From contig DASZHD010000046.1 in the NCBI GenBank assembly GCA_035938175.1, positions 12,440 to 76,439 on the forward strand: DNA of 64,000 nucleotides. The letters are read 5' to 3'. Position numbers and translations under genes: made by a program. Positions 34,823 through 43,678 of the stretch are shown here, piece after piece (position 1 is the first letter of the stretch; each line of letters opens with the position of its first letter). The notes under the pieces are model-generated. The model did not search any database. It saw only the letters and a list, made by a program, of their open reading frames with translations, and was not told the origin of the DNA. Origin of the DNA: DASRDE01 sp035938175 (lineage in GTDB: Bacteria; Vulcanimicrobiota; Vulcanimicrobiia; Vulcanimicrobiales; Vulcanimicrobiaceae).

Positions 34823-35644
34823 ATGCCCAAGAAACTGAAGCCTCGCCAGAAGCGCAAACCGCGCAGCGAGCGAATCTGCGGCTTACCGGTCTCTGACCGT
34901 GCGGATTATCGCGTCATTACGGCAATCGGCGATCTGCTCCGAGCCGTCGGGCGATGCCGCGCGCAACTCTTCGCCGGCGAACCGCGAACCGAACAAGAGT
35001 GCGTGAGCGCGATGCTGGGGCACGTGTATGACGCAGCCGCGTCAGCCGTCACCGGTGTGTCGATGCTGCTCAGTCACGGCGGACGTATCGCACCGTACAT
35101 GATGGGCCGGCTCTGTTTCGAGTACATGGTGCGTGCCGAATACTGCGCCGCGCATCCCGACTACGCGCAGTGGGCGCTCCGCCTGCAGTTCCTGCGCAGC
35201 AATCTGCGCTACAACGATGCGATCCTCTCGAACAAAGACAAGCGTATCATGGGCGATCGGCTGCGTCGCGAAGAGCGCTGCCTGCCCAAACTCAGCCCGC
35301 ACGCGCGAGAAGAAGCGGGTCTCGTGCCGTTTCACCAGATTACGTTCACCGACATGATGCTCGACGTGCTGGATACGCACGACCCCGAAGCCTATCGCCG
35401 CCAGAGTATGCTGATGCACGCCGATCCGTATGCGATTGCCACGCTCGACGAGGTCGACGTTGCCGCCGTCAACCGCGAACTGGTCGAGGCATGCGTCGCG
35501 CTGGCGCGTATTGGTACGCTGATATACGAACGCGTGACGCTCGGGGCCATCGCCGAAGAGGAATTTCGTGCAGCGTGTGCGCGGATTGATGATCTTTCGA
35601 CAGTTTACGGAAACCTAGGCGTATTGGACAAAGCTGCATCGTGA
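34823..35644 (+). CDS. Hypothetical helical protein
   Basis: A 273-residue protein. ATG 34823 is used because the earlier in-frame part is antisense-like sequence overlapping the small zinc-ribbon gene. After a very basic start (MPKKLKPRQKRKPRSER) the rest is predominantly helical, with LLRAVGRCRAQLF, RLCFEYMVRAEYCAAHP and ALARIGTLIYERV. The Arg/Glu-Tyr helix around residue 100-115 is reminiscent of DUF5677-type proteins, but I cannot assign it firmly. No signal peptide. Confidence 0.6.
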   Translation: MPKKLKPRQKRKPRSERICGLPVSDRADYRVITAIGDLLRAVGRCRAQLFAGEPRTEQECVSAMLGHVYDAAASAVTGVSMLLSHGGRIAPYMMGRLCFEYMVRAEYCAAHPDYAQWALRLQFLRSNLRYNDAILSNKDKRIMGDRLRREERCLPKLSPHAREEAGLVPFHQITFTDMMLDVLDTHDPEAYRRQSMLMHADPYAIATLDEVDVAAVNRELVEACVALARIGTLIYERVTLGAIAEEEFRAACARIDDLSTVYGNLGVLDKAAS

Positions 35645-35666
35645 CGATCAAAGCAGGGAAACGACT

Positions 35667-35879
35667 ATGAACGCGACTTCTGACTGGCAATACGAAATGG
35701 CCGTCGCTGAGTTCGTCCGCACTGGAGCACAGCTTATTCCAACCGAAGCCGATACCGACTCACTGGGCAGGTTTAATCAAGTAGTTTCCGTTTGGCCCCG
35801 ATGCGACGAAGTCACCATCCGAGCTCACACCTTGATACGCGTTGCTGTAGTTGCCCGATGGAGAAATATACTTCGATAG
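35667..35879 (+). CDS. Possible small or truncated gene
   Basis: A 70-codon frame with AGGGAAA 7 nt before its ATG. The first ~30 residues (WQYEMAVAEFVRTGAQLI) look coding; the remainder runs antisense into the 3' end of the HAF-repeat lipoprotein gene. It may be a gene cut off by rearrangement. Confidence 0.35.
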   Translation: MNATSDWQYEMAVAEFVRTGAQLIPTEADTDSLGRFNQVVSVWPRCDEVTIRAHTLIRVAVVARWRNILR

Positions 35880-36830
35880 ATTAGGAACGAGAGTGCCGTT
35901 GAAATAACCGAAAACTGATTGGCTTAATTTCGGGGAACTATAATTGCCAATGACTCGGTTCGAGTCGTCAATACCCACCGGGGTGATGAAGTCTTTTGTG
36001 GAATTCATGCCTTTGATTATGGTAAGGCTGCCGTTATTGTCTAGATATCCTTCAGCCCAGTCGCCAACCATACCGTCGCCGTGATATATTGCGCCAGTTA
36101 CGATACCCATATCGTTTATCCAAACGGCATCTGTTGTATTTCGCTTTGGCAGCAGTGCCGTAACCGATTGACCGTGTCCGGTGAATGCGGCGCGCGCAAT
36201 GTAGCCGAACTCTGCTTCGGTAAAGGCATAACGCCCCAAAGCGTTGACGCTATCGACGCCCGGAAAGCCGGTTTCGGGTCCGAATATCTTCGCAGGGGTT
36301 CCGTCTTTGTAAAAGCGAGCCAAGTACGGATTCGGGACATTGTTCGGTCCACCGACGCCATAAATGTCTCCGGCTTCGCTAATGCCTGTAGCAATGGAAA
36401 AGAAATTCGGTTGACCGGCCTGAGGTCGTGGAGACGCGAGTACTTTAACAAGCCCGTTCGCCCAATACAGTGCGACGCTGCTGCCGCACCAGCCAACGGC
36501 CTCACCGTGCGAGTTTGAGCCGAGGACAGATGCGCCGGTTGTACAGCCCGAACTTGCCGGCAGTATTTGCACCTTCCCGTCTTTATAGATCGCCCCATTA
36601 TTACCGGACGACCCAACAACGTCGCCGTCCCTCATCATCGCGGACGGAGTGAAGGACGTAGGCAAAAGTGTAGCAGTATAGCGCGGGATGGCAGACGTGA
36701 TGATGTTGCTGAACTGATGGCTTGACCGGAGGGTGCTGGGCTCCGGCGCAAAGACCGTAGTAGAGCTTGCGCATGCAGACAAAACACACGCTAGAACGGT
36801 CGTCGTAATGAGTACCAGACGGAGACACAT
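35760..36830 (-). CDS. Lipoprotein with HAF-type repeats
   Basis: A 356-residue exported lipoprotein (MCLRLVLITTTVLACVLSAC, lipobox LSAC). The body has recurring short beta-units of the kind found in extracellular HAF-repeat proteins: MMRDGDVVGSSGNNGAIYKDG, SHGEAVGWCGSSVALYW, SEAGDIYGVGG, NDMGIVTGAIYHG, DDSNRVIGNYSSP and SSDGDFVASGPNG. Each is a Gly/Asp turn followed by a hydrophobic strand, so a beta-propeller-like fold is likely. Codon use is slightly AT-richer than in neighbours. It is monocistronic; no substrate or partner can be named. Confidence 0.7.
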   Translation of the reverse strand: MCLRLVLITTTVLACVLSACASSTTVFAPEPSTLRSSHQFSNIITSAIPRYTATLLPTSFTPSAMMRDGDVVGSSGNNGAIYKDGKVQILPASSGCTTGASVLGSNSHGEAVGWCGSSVALYWANGLVKVLASPRPQAGQPNFFSIATGISEAGDIYGVGGPNNVPNPYLARFYKDGTPAKIFGPETGFPGVDSVNALGRYAFTEAEFGYIARAAFTGHGQSVTALLPKRNTTDAVWINDMGIVTGAIYHGDGMVGDWAEGYLDNNGSLTIIKGMNSTKDFITPVGIDDSNRVIGNYSSPKLSQSVFGYFNGTLVPNLSKYISPSGNYSNAYQGVSSDGDFVASGPNGNYLIKPAQ

Positions 36831-37165
36831 ACGTTTAACCTCGCAGTACTGTTCGTCAGCGCCCCTGGGGAATATGCCTAATACGAATGCTTTCTAAAGC
36901 CACGTAGCGCGGTGCGCCTTACATCGGTGCGCAGAACGTAAGCGCGGTGTCCGATGACAGAGGTCGGCGACTAGAGACACCTCGACTCTAAGGGCGTGGA
37001 CATTCCCATCGTAACACGTTTGGCCTCTGCTCAATATGGGACTTCCGAAACTCTTCGAAATGGGGGTTGGGCTCCGGCGATGGAGTGAGTCAGACCTCCC
37101 CCGTTCGTTTCCCGCGTTTTTCTCACAGGCCGCGTACCGTTAAGGCACGACGCAAGAGGTAAAAC
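36831..37165. other. 335-bp intergenic region between divergent genes
   Basis: It must hold the promoters of the HAF-repeat lipoprotein and the SRPBCC gene, but no clear -35/-10 pair, operator or repeat was seen. Confidence 0.4.
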
Positions 37166-37825
37166 ATGCGTAACAGTCTTATCCCTGTGGCCCTCTCGGT
37201 GGCAGCATATGCCGCATTCGTGCGTCCGCGCATCCTGCGATGGGGCGCTACCGATGAAGAAGTGAACGCGCCGTTCCCGGGCGCGGATCTCGTGCCGGCC
37301 GGCGTGCGCGGTGCAACCATGGCGACGACGATCGATGCTCCGCCGGCGAAAGTCTGGCCGTGGCTCGTCCAGATGGGTTACGGACGCGCAGGTTGGTACA
37401 GCTGGGATTACCTCGACAACCTTGGACGGCACAGCGCGCAAACGATGCACCCGGAATGGCAGAACGTCAAAACCGGCGAGTATCTTTCCGGACCGAACGT
37501 CAGCGAACCCGAGCGTACGGCGTGGGAAGTTGCGGCCCTGGAACCGCAGCGGTTCCTCGGCCTTCGATCGCGTATTCGCGGCAGTGAATCATTATGGGCG
37601 TTTTGGCTGAAGGAACTTCCCGGCAAGAAAACGCGTCTGATCGTAAGCGGCTATTGGCGAACCGATCCCGCATGGCTGCGTCCGGTTCTCAGTTTTGCAT
37701 TTCTCGAGTGGGCACATTGGATAATGCAGATGAAGCAGTTCGCCGAGATAAAGCAGCGCGTCGCGAAGTCGACCACAGTCCAGGAAATCTCAAGCGAGAC
37801 GCTCGCGTTCACCCTCCCTCGATGA
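37166..37825 (+). CDS. SRPBCC-fold protein with N-terminal membrane segment
   Basis: A 219-residue protein: a hydrophobic N-terminus (LIPVALSVAAYAAFV) that could anchor it, then a START/Bet v1-like (SRPBCC) domain recognised by MATTIDAPPAKVWPWLVQMG, GWYSWDYLDNLG and a C-terminal long helix (EWAHWIMQMKQFAEIKQRV). Such domains bind hydrophobic ligands. AAGAGG lies before the ATG. It converges on the LytR-type regulator with a 17-bp overlap of coding ends. Confidence 0.8.
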   Translation: MRNSLIPVALSVAAYAAFVRPRILRWGATDEEVNAPFPGADLVPAGVRGATMATTIDAPPAKVWPWLVQMGYGRAGWYSWDYLDNLGRHSAQTMHPEWQNVKTGEYLSGPNVSEPERTAWEVAALEPQRFLGLRSRIRGSESLWAFWLKELPGKKTRLIVSGYWRTDPAWLRPVLSFAFLEWAHWIMQMKQFAEIKQRVAKSTTVQEISSETLAFTLPR

Positions 37826-38573
37826 GCCTGCGAATCTGTTCTGCATACGCCCGGCTCGAATTCAGCTTAGTTCCGTTCCGCAAGACGATTACGTACTCGC
37901 CGTGAGTCCACGGTTCCAATCTGAAAATCCGGTCGGCATTGATCACGACCGATCGATGTACGCGGATAAATCCGTGAGGCGACAACCGTTCCTCAAAAGC
38001 TGTGAGCGCCTCACGCGTGCGCAGCGTCGCAGTTCCGCTGTGAATGACGGTATAATTCCCGTCGGCCTGCAGCCAATCGATTTCGGATGCACCGATGAAA
38101 CGCACGCCTTCTTGCGTTTTCACCGCAAGGCGTTCGGCCCCGGCGTTTCGGGCGGCCACCGCCCGAAGTAACCCTTCGATGTCGTACGGCGCGGAGGCGG
38201 GATCGGCAAGCCGTTCTCGTGCGCGATTGAGCGCACTGCCGAACCGCTCGGCCGAGTACGGTTTCAGCAAATAATCGATCGCGTTTACGTCAAACGCGCG
38301 AATCGCATACGCATCGTACGCCGTGACGAAAATGATGCCGCGAGGCCGTTCGTCGGCGCTCAGCGCTTCAAGCACGCCGAAGCCGTCGAGTTCCGGCATT
38401 TGAATGTCCAGAAACAGCAAAGCCGGATGCTCGCGCCGTATGTGCTCGACTGCGCCGCGCCCCTCCGACGCTTCGAAGACGACGTCCACGTCGTCGAACG
38501 CTTGCAGCAAATCCCGGACGCGCGCGCGTGCCGGCTCTTCATCGTCAACGATCCCGGCACGAAGCGTCCGCAT
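37809..38573 (-). CDS. LytTR-family response regulator
   Basis: A 254-residue regulator. A receiver domain (about 1-120) has the acidic pair DDEE, phospho-acceptor in LLFLDIQMPELDG, Thr in FVTAYDAYA and Lys in YLLKPYS. A LytTR DNA-binding domain (about 150-254) has IDWLQADGNYTVIHSG and RVHRSVVINADRI. ATG 38573 starts one base after the stop of the sensor kinase gene; the longer frame upstream lies within the kinase gene and was discarded. It binds direct repeats in promoters when phosphorylated; targets not visible here. Confidence 0.93.
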   Translation of the reverse strand: MRTLRAGIVDDEEPARARVRDLLQAFDDVDVVFEASEGRGAVEHIRREHPALLFLDIQMPELDGFGVLEALSADERPRGIIFVTAYDAYAIRAFDVNAIDYLLKPYSAERFGSALNRARERLADPASAPYDIEGLLRAVAARNAGAERLAVKTQEGVRFIGASEIDWLQADGNYTVIHSGTATLRTREALTAFEERLSPHGFIRVHRSVVINADRIFRLEPWTHGEYVIVLRNGTKLNSSRAYAEQIRRLIEGG

Positions 38574-38574
38574 T

Positions 38575-39663
38575 CTATGAAGCGGCGGATGCCGGAGCCG
38601 CGAGCCCGATGCGCCGGGGAATTCGCACGGTGACTTCCGTGCCGCCGCCCTCGACATCGCGCAGTTGCAGGCTTGCGGCCTCGCCGTAGAGTTGCAAGAG
38701 CCGCTTGCGGATATTCGATAATCCGAGTCCCTCGCGGAACTCGGCGCGCGGTGGAAGGCCGCGCCCATTGTCGGCGACGCGCAGCACCAGCATATCGTCT
38801 TGCGCCGCCGCGGTGATGCGCACGTTCGTCGTCTTCGACGATTCGTTCAGTCCATGCCGTACCGTGTTTTCAACCAGCGGCTGCAACACGAAACTGGGCA
38901 CGCGCTCGCCGAGCAGCGCGGCATCGACGTCGACGTTCGCCGCCAGGCGATCGCCGAATCGCGCCCGCATGATCTCCAAATACGCCTCGAGCATTCGGAT
39001 CTCCGAATCCAAGCGGGCTTCTTGACTGCCGTCGTTGGCCAGCGTGAGGCGAAGCATATCGCTCAGCCGTTCCAACATTCGCTGCGCGGCGGAGACGTCG
39101 CGCTGCATGAGCGAGCTGATGCTGTTGAGTGTATTGAACAAAAAGTGCGGATGGATCTGCGCGCGCAACGCATCGAGCTGCGCGTGCGAGAGTTGCGCCT
39201 CCAGCTGTGTCGCCTGAAGCTCGCGCGCACGCGCGATCCGGTAGTATTCCATCGCATAAAGAAGTACGACGAATGAAAGCTGGCCGATAAAAACCCCGAA
39301 CACCTCGTCGATCACGGTTTTCGCGAACGTCCAGTGGGTGCCGAAGATCGCGTTTTCCAGCGGAATCCAGATCGCGTATTTCGGAACGACTGAAAACACC
39401 AAAATGACCGCATACAGTAAGACTTTTGCGGGCAAGTGCGGACGCACCAGCGGCACCCGTCGTACGAGCCAAATGTACATGGGCGTGAGCAATCCGCACG
39501 ACCACCAATTCAATAGCCCGGTTCCAAGGGCGTAACCCATCGTGACGGGATGGCCGGCGGCGCCGGCAGAGGCGTAGGACTGTACACCGTCCAGCAGCCC
39601 GATGACCGTGAAAAGGGTGCCGTAAAGCGCAAAATCGCTCCGCAAGCGCGCCGCGCGGTTCAT
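38575..39663 (-). CDS. LytS-type sensor histidine kinase
   Basis: A 362-residue inner-membrane kinase. ATG 39663 precedes about four hydrophobic segments (residues 10-150). The His_kinase domain has QIHPHFLFNTLNSISSL with the phospho-accepting His, and the HATPase has LVENTVRHGLNES, VADNGRGLPP and GLGLSNIRKRL. It phosphorylates the LytTR regulator encoded one base downstream. No periplasmic sensor domain of note is visible, so the signal is likely sensed in the membrane. Divergent from the DUF5916-like gene. Confidence 0.92.
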   Translation of the reverse strand: MNRAARLRSDFALYGTLFTVIGLLDGVQSYASAGAAGHPVTMGYALGTGLLNWWSCGLLTPMYIWLVRRVPLVRPHLPAKVLLYAVILVFSVVPKYAIWIPLENAIFGTHWTFAKTVIDEVFGVFIGQLSFVVLLYAMEYYRIARARELQATQLEAQLSHAQLDALRAQIHPHFLFNTLNSISSLMQRDVSAAQRMLERLSDMLRLTLANDGSQEARLDSEIRMLEAYLEIMRARFGDRLAANVDVDAALLGERVPSFVLQPLVENTVRHGLNESSKTTNVRITAAAQDDMLVLRVADNGRGLPPRAEFREGLGLSNIRKRLLQLYGEAASLQLRDVEGGGTEVTVRIPRRIGLAAPASAAS

Positions 39664-39795
39664 TACACAAGTGTATCCGTTCCGGGCGTGCGGGAAAAGC
39701 GGCGCCGTCACGCGGTGCCGGCGTCTCGCAACCGCTTGCGTCCCTTCCGCCCCAGACTCGTGGCCCAAGCCGGTCGACCGCACTATTCTGGCGCC

Positions 39796-41853
39796 ATGAA
39801 TCGCCGCGCCGGGCTCCTCTTCACTGCATGTGCAGCATACGCCGTTCTCACGTGTACGGCTGCACAAGCCATCGGCCTTCGCATACCCAAAGCCCTAGCG
39901 GCACCGCACGTCGACGGGACGCTTCGCGATCCCGAGTGGACCCGAGGGACGCGCGTGACCCTGGACTACAACCTGCGCACGCATACGGCAGCGCCCGAAG
40001 CGACGACTGCCTATGTCATGAGCGACGACAGCTTTGTGTACGTTGCCTTCGAAGCCAATCAACGCGCACCGATTCGAGTTTCGCAATACACCAACAACGT
40101 CGGGTGCTGCGTGGACGATTCGGTTCAAATCGACTTGTGGCCGAACGGCCCCAGCGGATTCCGTTATCTGTTCATCGCGACGCCCATCGGCACGCGGTAT
40201 CAGTATTCGAGTGAAAACAACGTCTACGAGCCGGACTGGTCCGCCGTTGGAAAGCTCGTGCCGGGCGGCTATGTCGTGACGATGAAAATTCCGCTCGCGG
40301 TAATGCATGGAACCGGATCGGGTGCTTGGCGCGTGCAGTTTGCGCGCGTCGTTCAAGCCACCAACGACGACATCGTGTGGAGCTACGGACCGCCGCAGCA
40401 AAACCACAACGACGTAAACTACGCCGCGCCTGCGCAAGGTTTGCCGCTTCTGGCGGCGCATCGCCCAAAGCCGCGCGCCGGCGTATACACGTTGGGGCAA
40501 GCCGGATCGAGTTTCGCAGGCGGGGTGAAGGCACGCGGCGGTGCGGACATCTCGTTCCCGGTGCTTCCGGGTACGTCGCTCGTCGCCGCAATCCATCCCG
40601 ATTTCTCGGACGTGGAAGTGGATCAGCAAAGCATCGCGCCGACCGCATTTGTCCGGCAAGTAAATGAAGTGCGTCCGTTCTTCACCCAGGGAGCGAATTT
40701 CTACAACACGACGCCGTATTGTCCGCAATGCCCGGGCTCGCAGCTCTACACGCCCGGCATACCGACGCCGCAGAACGGTTTTGCGCTTGAGGGTCAGCGC
40801 GGATTGTTCAGCTACGCTGCATTCGATGCGCTCGGCACCGATCGCGACGATACCGCCCAAGTGCTGAATTACACTTCGCCAAATCAAGAAAATCGTCTTA
40901 CCGCTCAGCGCGGAAGCACCAGTATGCCGAACCTCAACGACGTGACGCTCGGAGCCTCGTACACGCACGATAACTTGAAGAACTTTGCGCAGTGGATTCG
41001 GTATGGTACCGACAGCGGTACGAATGTTCTCGCGGGCGATCGTGCTCAGCGGTACGAAGCCGGCGCATCGGCGTATACACCGACCAGCGCGCTTTCCGTA
41101 ACGTTGCGAAAGATCGGCGCGTATTATAATCCGGTTGACGGATACGTCAACAATCCGGACATCGCCGGATACGACGTCGCAGCCAACAAAACGTGGAGAC
41201 TCAGCGGGACGTCCTCATTCAAAGAGTTCGACCTCAGCGGCAACCTCGACCGCTACCATGGCTATCGCGATGGGCTCAGCCAGAGCGATCAATATCTGCT
41301 TGCGCAAGCCACGACGAAAAACAATTGGAGCATCGCCGCTTCGACCGGCTCGTCGTACTTGCGCTTGAACGATGGCGTGTTCTCGCCCGTCACCGGGAGC
41401 CAGGGAGTCGCCGTGTACTACAACTACGGTGCGGCAACGCAGTCGTTCGTGCAATTCGAAACCGGCCGCTTCGGGCCCGGCCGCCTGAATTCGTGGACGC
41501 GCGTTGCAGCGCTCCGTCTGGGCGCGCGGGGAACGCTAGGACTGGATCTCGACAATACGCAGCAAGGCACGCTCTCGACGACCTATTCGCAATGGCTGGA
41601 GCGCGTTTCGTTCAATCTCCAAAGCGGTCCCGACGAGTCGTTTGGCGTCGGAGTGCGCCGGATAATCGGTACGCCGCCGATGCTCGATACGGTGCCCCAA
41701 TTTCAAAACGGCTCCAACATCGCGATTTCCTATCACCGCAAAATGAGCGCGGGGGAACTTTACGCGGTATACGGTGACGCTGCTGCGTTCTCGACAGTGC
41801 CCGCGTTTTTGGTAAAGTTTATCCGTTACGTGGGCGGACAGAAGGGGACGTAG
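39796..41853 (+). CDS. CBM9-like/DUF5916-type outer-membrane protein
   Basis: A 685-residue exported protein. ATG 39796 begins a signal peptide (LLFTACAAYAVLTCTAAQA); the frame upstream is non-coding. Residues about 30-210 resemble a carbohydrate-binding family 9-like domain (KALAAPHVDGTLRDPEW, DDSFVYVAFEANQ, DDSVQIDLWP). The rest reads as a DUF5916 beta-barrel (HPDFSDVEVDQQ, VNEVRPFFTQGANFY). Such proteins sit in the outer membrane; their substrate is unknown. It ends 44 bp before an acyltransferase gene on the same strand. Confidence 0.82.
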   Translation: MNRRAGLLFTACAAYAVLTCTAAQAIGLRIPKALAAPHVDGTLRDPEWTRGTRVTLDYNLRTHTAAPEATTAYVMSDDSFVYVAFEANQRAPIRVSQYTNNVGCCVDDSVQIDLWPNGPSGFRYLFIATPIGTRYQYSSENNVYEPDWSAVGKLVPGGYVVTMKIPLAVMHGTGSGAWRVQFARVVQATNDDIVWSYGPPQQNHNDVNYAAPAQGLPLLAAHRPKPRAGVYTLGQAGSSFAGGVKARGGADISFPVLPGTSLVAAIHPDFSDVEVDQQSIAPTAFVRQVNEVRPFFTQGANFYNTTPYCPQCPGSQLYTPGIPTPQNGFALEGQRGLFSYAAFDALGTDRDDTAQVLNYTSPNQENRLTAQRGSTSMPNLNDVTLGASYTHDNLKNFAQWIRYGTDSGTNVLAGDRAQRYEAGASAYTPTSALSVTLRKIGAYYNPVDGYVNNPDIAGYDVAANKTWRLSGTSSFKEFDLSGNLDRYHGYRDGLSQSDQYLLAQATTKNNWSIAASTGSSYLRLNDGVFSPVTGSQGVAVYYNYGAATQSFVQFETGRFGPGRLNSWTRVAALRLGARGTLGLDLDNTQQGTLSTTYSQWLERVSFNLQSGPDESFGVGVRRIIGTPPMLDTVPQFQNGSNIAISYHRKMSAGELYAVYGDAAAFSTVPAFLVKFIRYVGGQKGT

Positions 41854-41897
41854 CCGCCCGGGCAGGCCTGATAGCGACCTGCTCGAAACCCGCGCCG

Positions 41898-43016
41898 ATG
41901 GTGCGTGAAAGATTGCCGTTCGCCGGTACATTTCGAGCGGCGGCGACTTTTTGCGTCGTGTGTTACCACGTGTGGCTTGCGGACATTGCTGTTAAACACG
42001 TTCAAGGCCCCGCATTTTTGACGATTCTGGGTGCATTCGCAGTTGCGTGCTTTTTCGCACTGAGCGGATTCTTGCTCGCTCTGCCGTACGTCGCGGCATT
42101 TGTGGAAGGGCGGAAGCTGCCGGCTTGGACGGCATTCGCGCGCGACCGTTTCCTGCGAATTTATCCGTTGTACGCGTTCGCCGTGATTACGCTCGTACTG
42201 CTCAACGTGCCGAACCCGGGCATCCATCCGGGCGATGCGCACGACGTCATTTCGCACCTGACCTTTACGTTCGTCTTCAATCACGAGTCGGCGCTTACGA
42301 TCGACCCGCCGATGTGGACCATGGCAACCGACGTGCAATTTTACGTGCTGCTTCCCGTGTTGTTTGCAGCGGTCGCCTTTTTCGATCGCAAGCGCCGGCT
42401 CGCCGTGCTCGCAGCATCCGTCGTCGTGCTCGTTGCCGCTTCGATCGTGTGGCGCCTTGCCCACGCGTCTGCAGCGGACGCAGCCTTGCAAGATTTCGCC
42501 CTGAAGGTCATCATCTTCGAACAACTTCCCGCCATGTTCACCGCTTTCGGTGGCGGAATACTCGGCGCGATCGCATGGTATAAGGCTCCGCGCGAACGGC
42601 GAACCCTTCTTGGAATCGCAGCACTGCTCTTCGCGCTTCCGTTCTTGTATTACGGACTCAACAATCTCGTGCCGTATATCGTAATGAACGACGTCTTTTG
42701 CGGTGCCGGCGCCGCGGGTGTGCTCGTTGCGGGTTGCGCGCTGCTGCCGAACCGGCTGTTCGAAAGCAAGCCGGTTATGTGGGCCGAGCGGCTTTCATAC
42801 GGCGTGTACCTGTTTCACTTTTTCGTCGTTGACTACGTTCGGCAGTTCACTGCGCCGTTGCCGCCCTGGCCGTATTTTTTCGCGACGGCGGCACTGGCAT
42901 ACGTCGCGACGTCCGTGCTGGTATTGCCGATGTATCTCTGGATCGAGCGCCCGTTCTTGGTGCTAAAATCCGTACTGAACAAGCGCGCGGAGCATTACTT
43001 GGAACCGGCGGCATAG
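41898..43016 (+). CDS. Acyltransferase family 3 (OafA/YrhL-like) membrane protein
   Basis: A 372-residue integral membrane O-acyltransferase with about 10 membrane segments. The N-terminal FRAAATFCVVCYHVW has the conserved His of the family, followed by FFALSGFLLALPY and RDRFLRIYPLY, then WTMATDVQFYVLLPVLF with the expected WxxxxExxFY-like region (here Asp-Val-Gln instead of Glu). The C-terminal SYGVYLFHFFVVD is also typical. It would acylate an exported polysaccharide or lipid; the acceptor is unknown. Confidence 0.87.
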   Translation: MVRERLPFAGTFRAAATFCVVCYHVWLADIAVKHVQGPAFLTILGAFAVACFFALSGFLLALPYVAAFVEGRKLPAWTAFARDRFLRIYPLYAFAVITLVLLNVPNPGIHPGDAHDVISHLTFTFVFNHESALTIDPPMWTMATDVQFYVLLPVLFAAVAFFDRKRRLAVLAASVVVLVAASIVWRLAHASAADAALQDFALKVIIFEQLPAMFTAFGGGILGAIAWYKAPRERRTLLGIAALLFALPFLYYGLNNLVPYIVMNDVFCGAGAAGVLVAGCALLPNRLFESKPVMWAERLSYGVYLFHFFVVDYVRQFTAPLPPWPYFFATAALAYVATSVLVLPMYLWIERPFLVLKSVLNKRAEHYLEPAA

Positions 43017-43044
43017 TGGTACCGCCTGAAATGCGGCCGCTGTT

Positions 43045-43584
43045 GTGAACGTCGATATTCGAGTTGCGCGCCCCGAAGATGCGGCCGACATCGCTCGCAT
43101 TTATTCGTATTACGTGACGGAGACCGTCATCTCGTTCGAGGAGAAGCCGCCGACCGAAACCGAGATGCGCGAGCGAATCGTGCGCACGCTCGAGTTTACG
43201 CCGTGGCTCGTCGCGTCGGTATCGAATAGCGTTATAGCGTACGCCTATGCGCAGCGCCACCGCGAACGCGCCGGTTACCGGTGGGCCGTGGACGTGTCGG
43301 TCTACGTCGATCGTGGGTACCAGCGCCGCGGTCTCGGCAAGCAGCTGTATGACGAGCTCTTTAAAATTTTGGCGCGTCAGGGGTTTCGGCGCGTATGCGC
43401 GGGCTTGACGTATCCGAACGACGCCAGCGAAGGTCTGCACCGTTCCGCCGGCTTTACGCCGGTGGGAATCTATCGCCGCATTGGCTGGAAGCTCGGAGCG
43501 TGGCGCGACACGCTGTGGCTGCAGCGCGAGATCGGCGGTGACGGCGAGCCGCCGCCGGAACCGATCCCATTTTCACGCTTATAG
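43045..43584 (+). CDS. GNAT N-acetyltransferase, phosphinothricin acetyltransferase-like
   Basis: A 179-residue cytosolic acetyl-CoA-dependent N-acetyltransferase starting at GTG 43045. It follows the Pat/MnaT pattern: IRVARPEDAADIARIYSYYV, SFEEKPPTETEM, the acetyl-CoA-binding segment VDRGYQRRGLGKQLYDEL, and AGLTYPNDASEGLHRSAGF near the C-terminus. Relatives acetylate methionine sulfone/sulfoximine or glufosinate-like amino acids; the natural substrate here is unproven. Confidence 0.9.
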   Translation: MNVDIRVARPEDAADIARIYSYYVTETVISFEEKPPTETEMRERIVRTLEFTPWLVASVSNSVIAYAYAQRHRERAGYRWAVDVSVYVDRGYQRRGLGKQLYDELFKILARQGFRRVCAGLTYPNDASEGLHRSAGFTPVGIYRRIGWKLGAWRDTLWLQREIGGDGEPPPEPIPFSRL

Positions 43585-43603
43585 CCATCCCTGCGCTCGC
43601 GGA

Positions 43604-43647
43604 TTGACATTGCGCGGGCAGTATGTGAAATTAGCCATATGGCTAAT
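43604..43647 (+). promoter_or_regulatory. Putative operator: 18-bp perfect palindrome upstream of the PhzF gene
   Basis: A perfect palindrome ATTAGCCATATGGCTAAT (43630-43647) lies 31 bp before the PhzF-family start. A TTGACA at 43604-43609 could be a -35 element, placing the palindrome over the -10/start region, although a good -10 hexamer is not obvious. CCATATGG-centred palindromes are typical binding sites of small winged-helix repressors such as the ArsR type; no such gene is in the window. Confidence 0.55.
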
Positions 43648-43678
43648 CAACGAATAGCGGAACGCTGAAATAAGCGGC

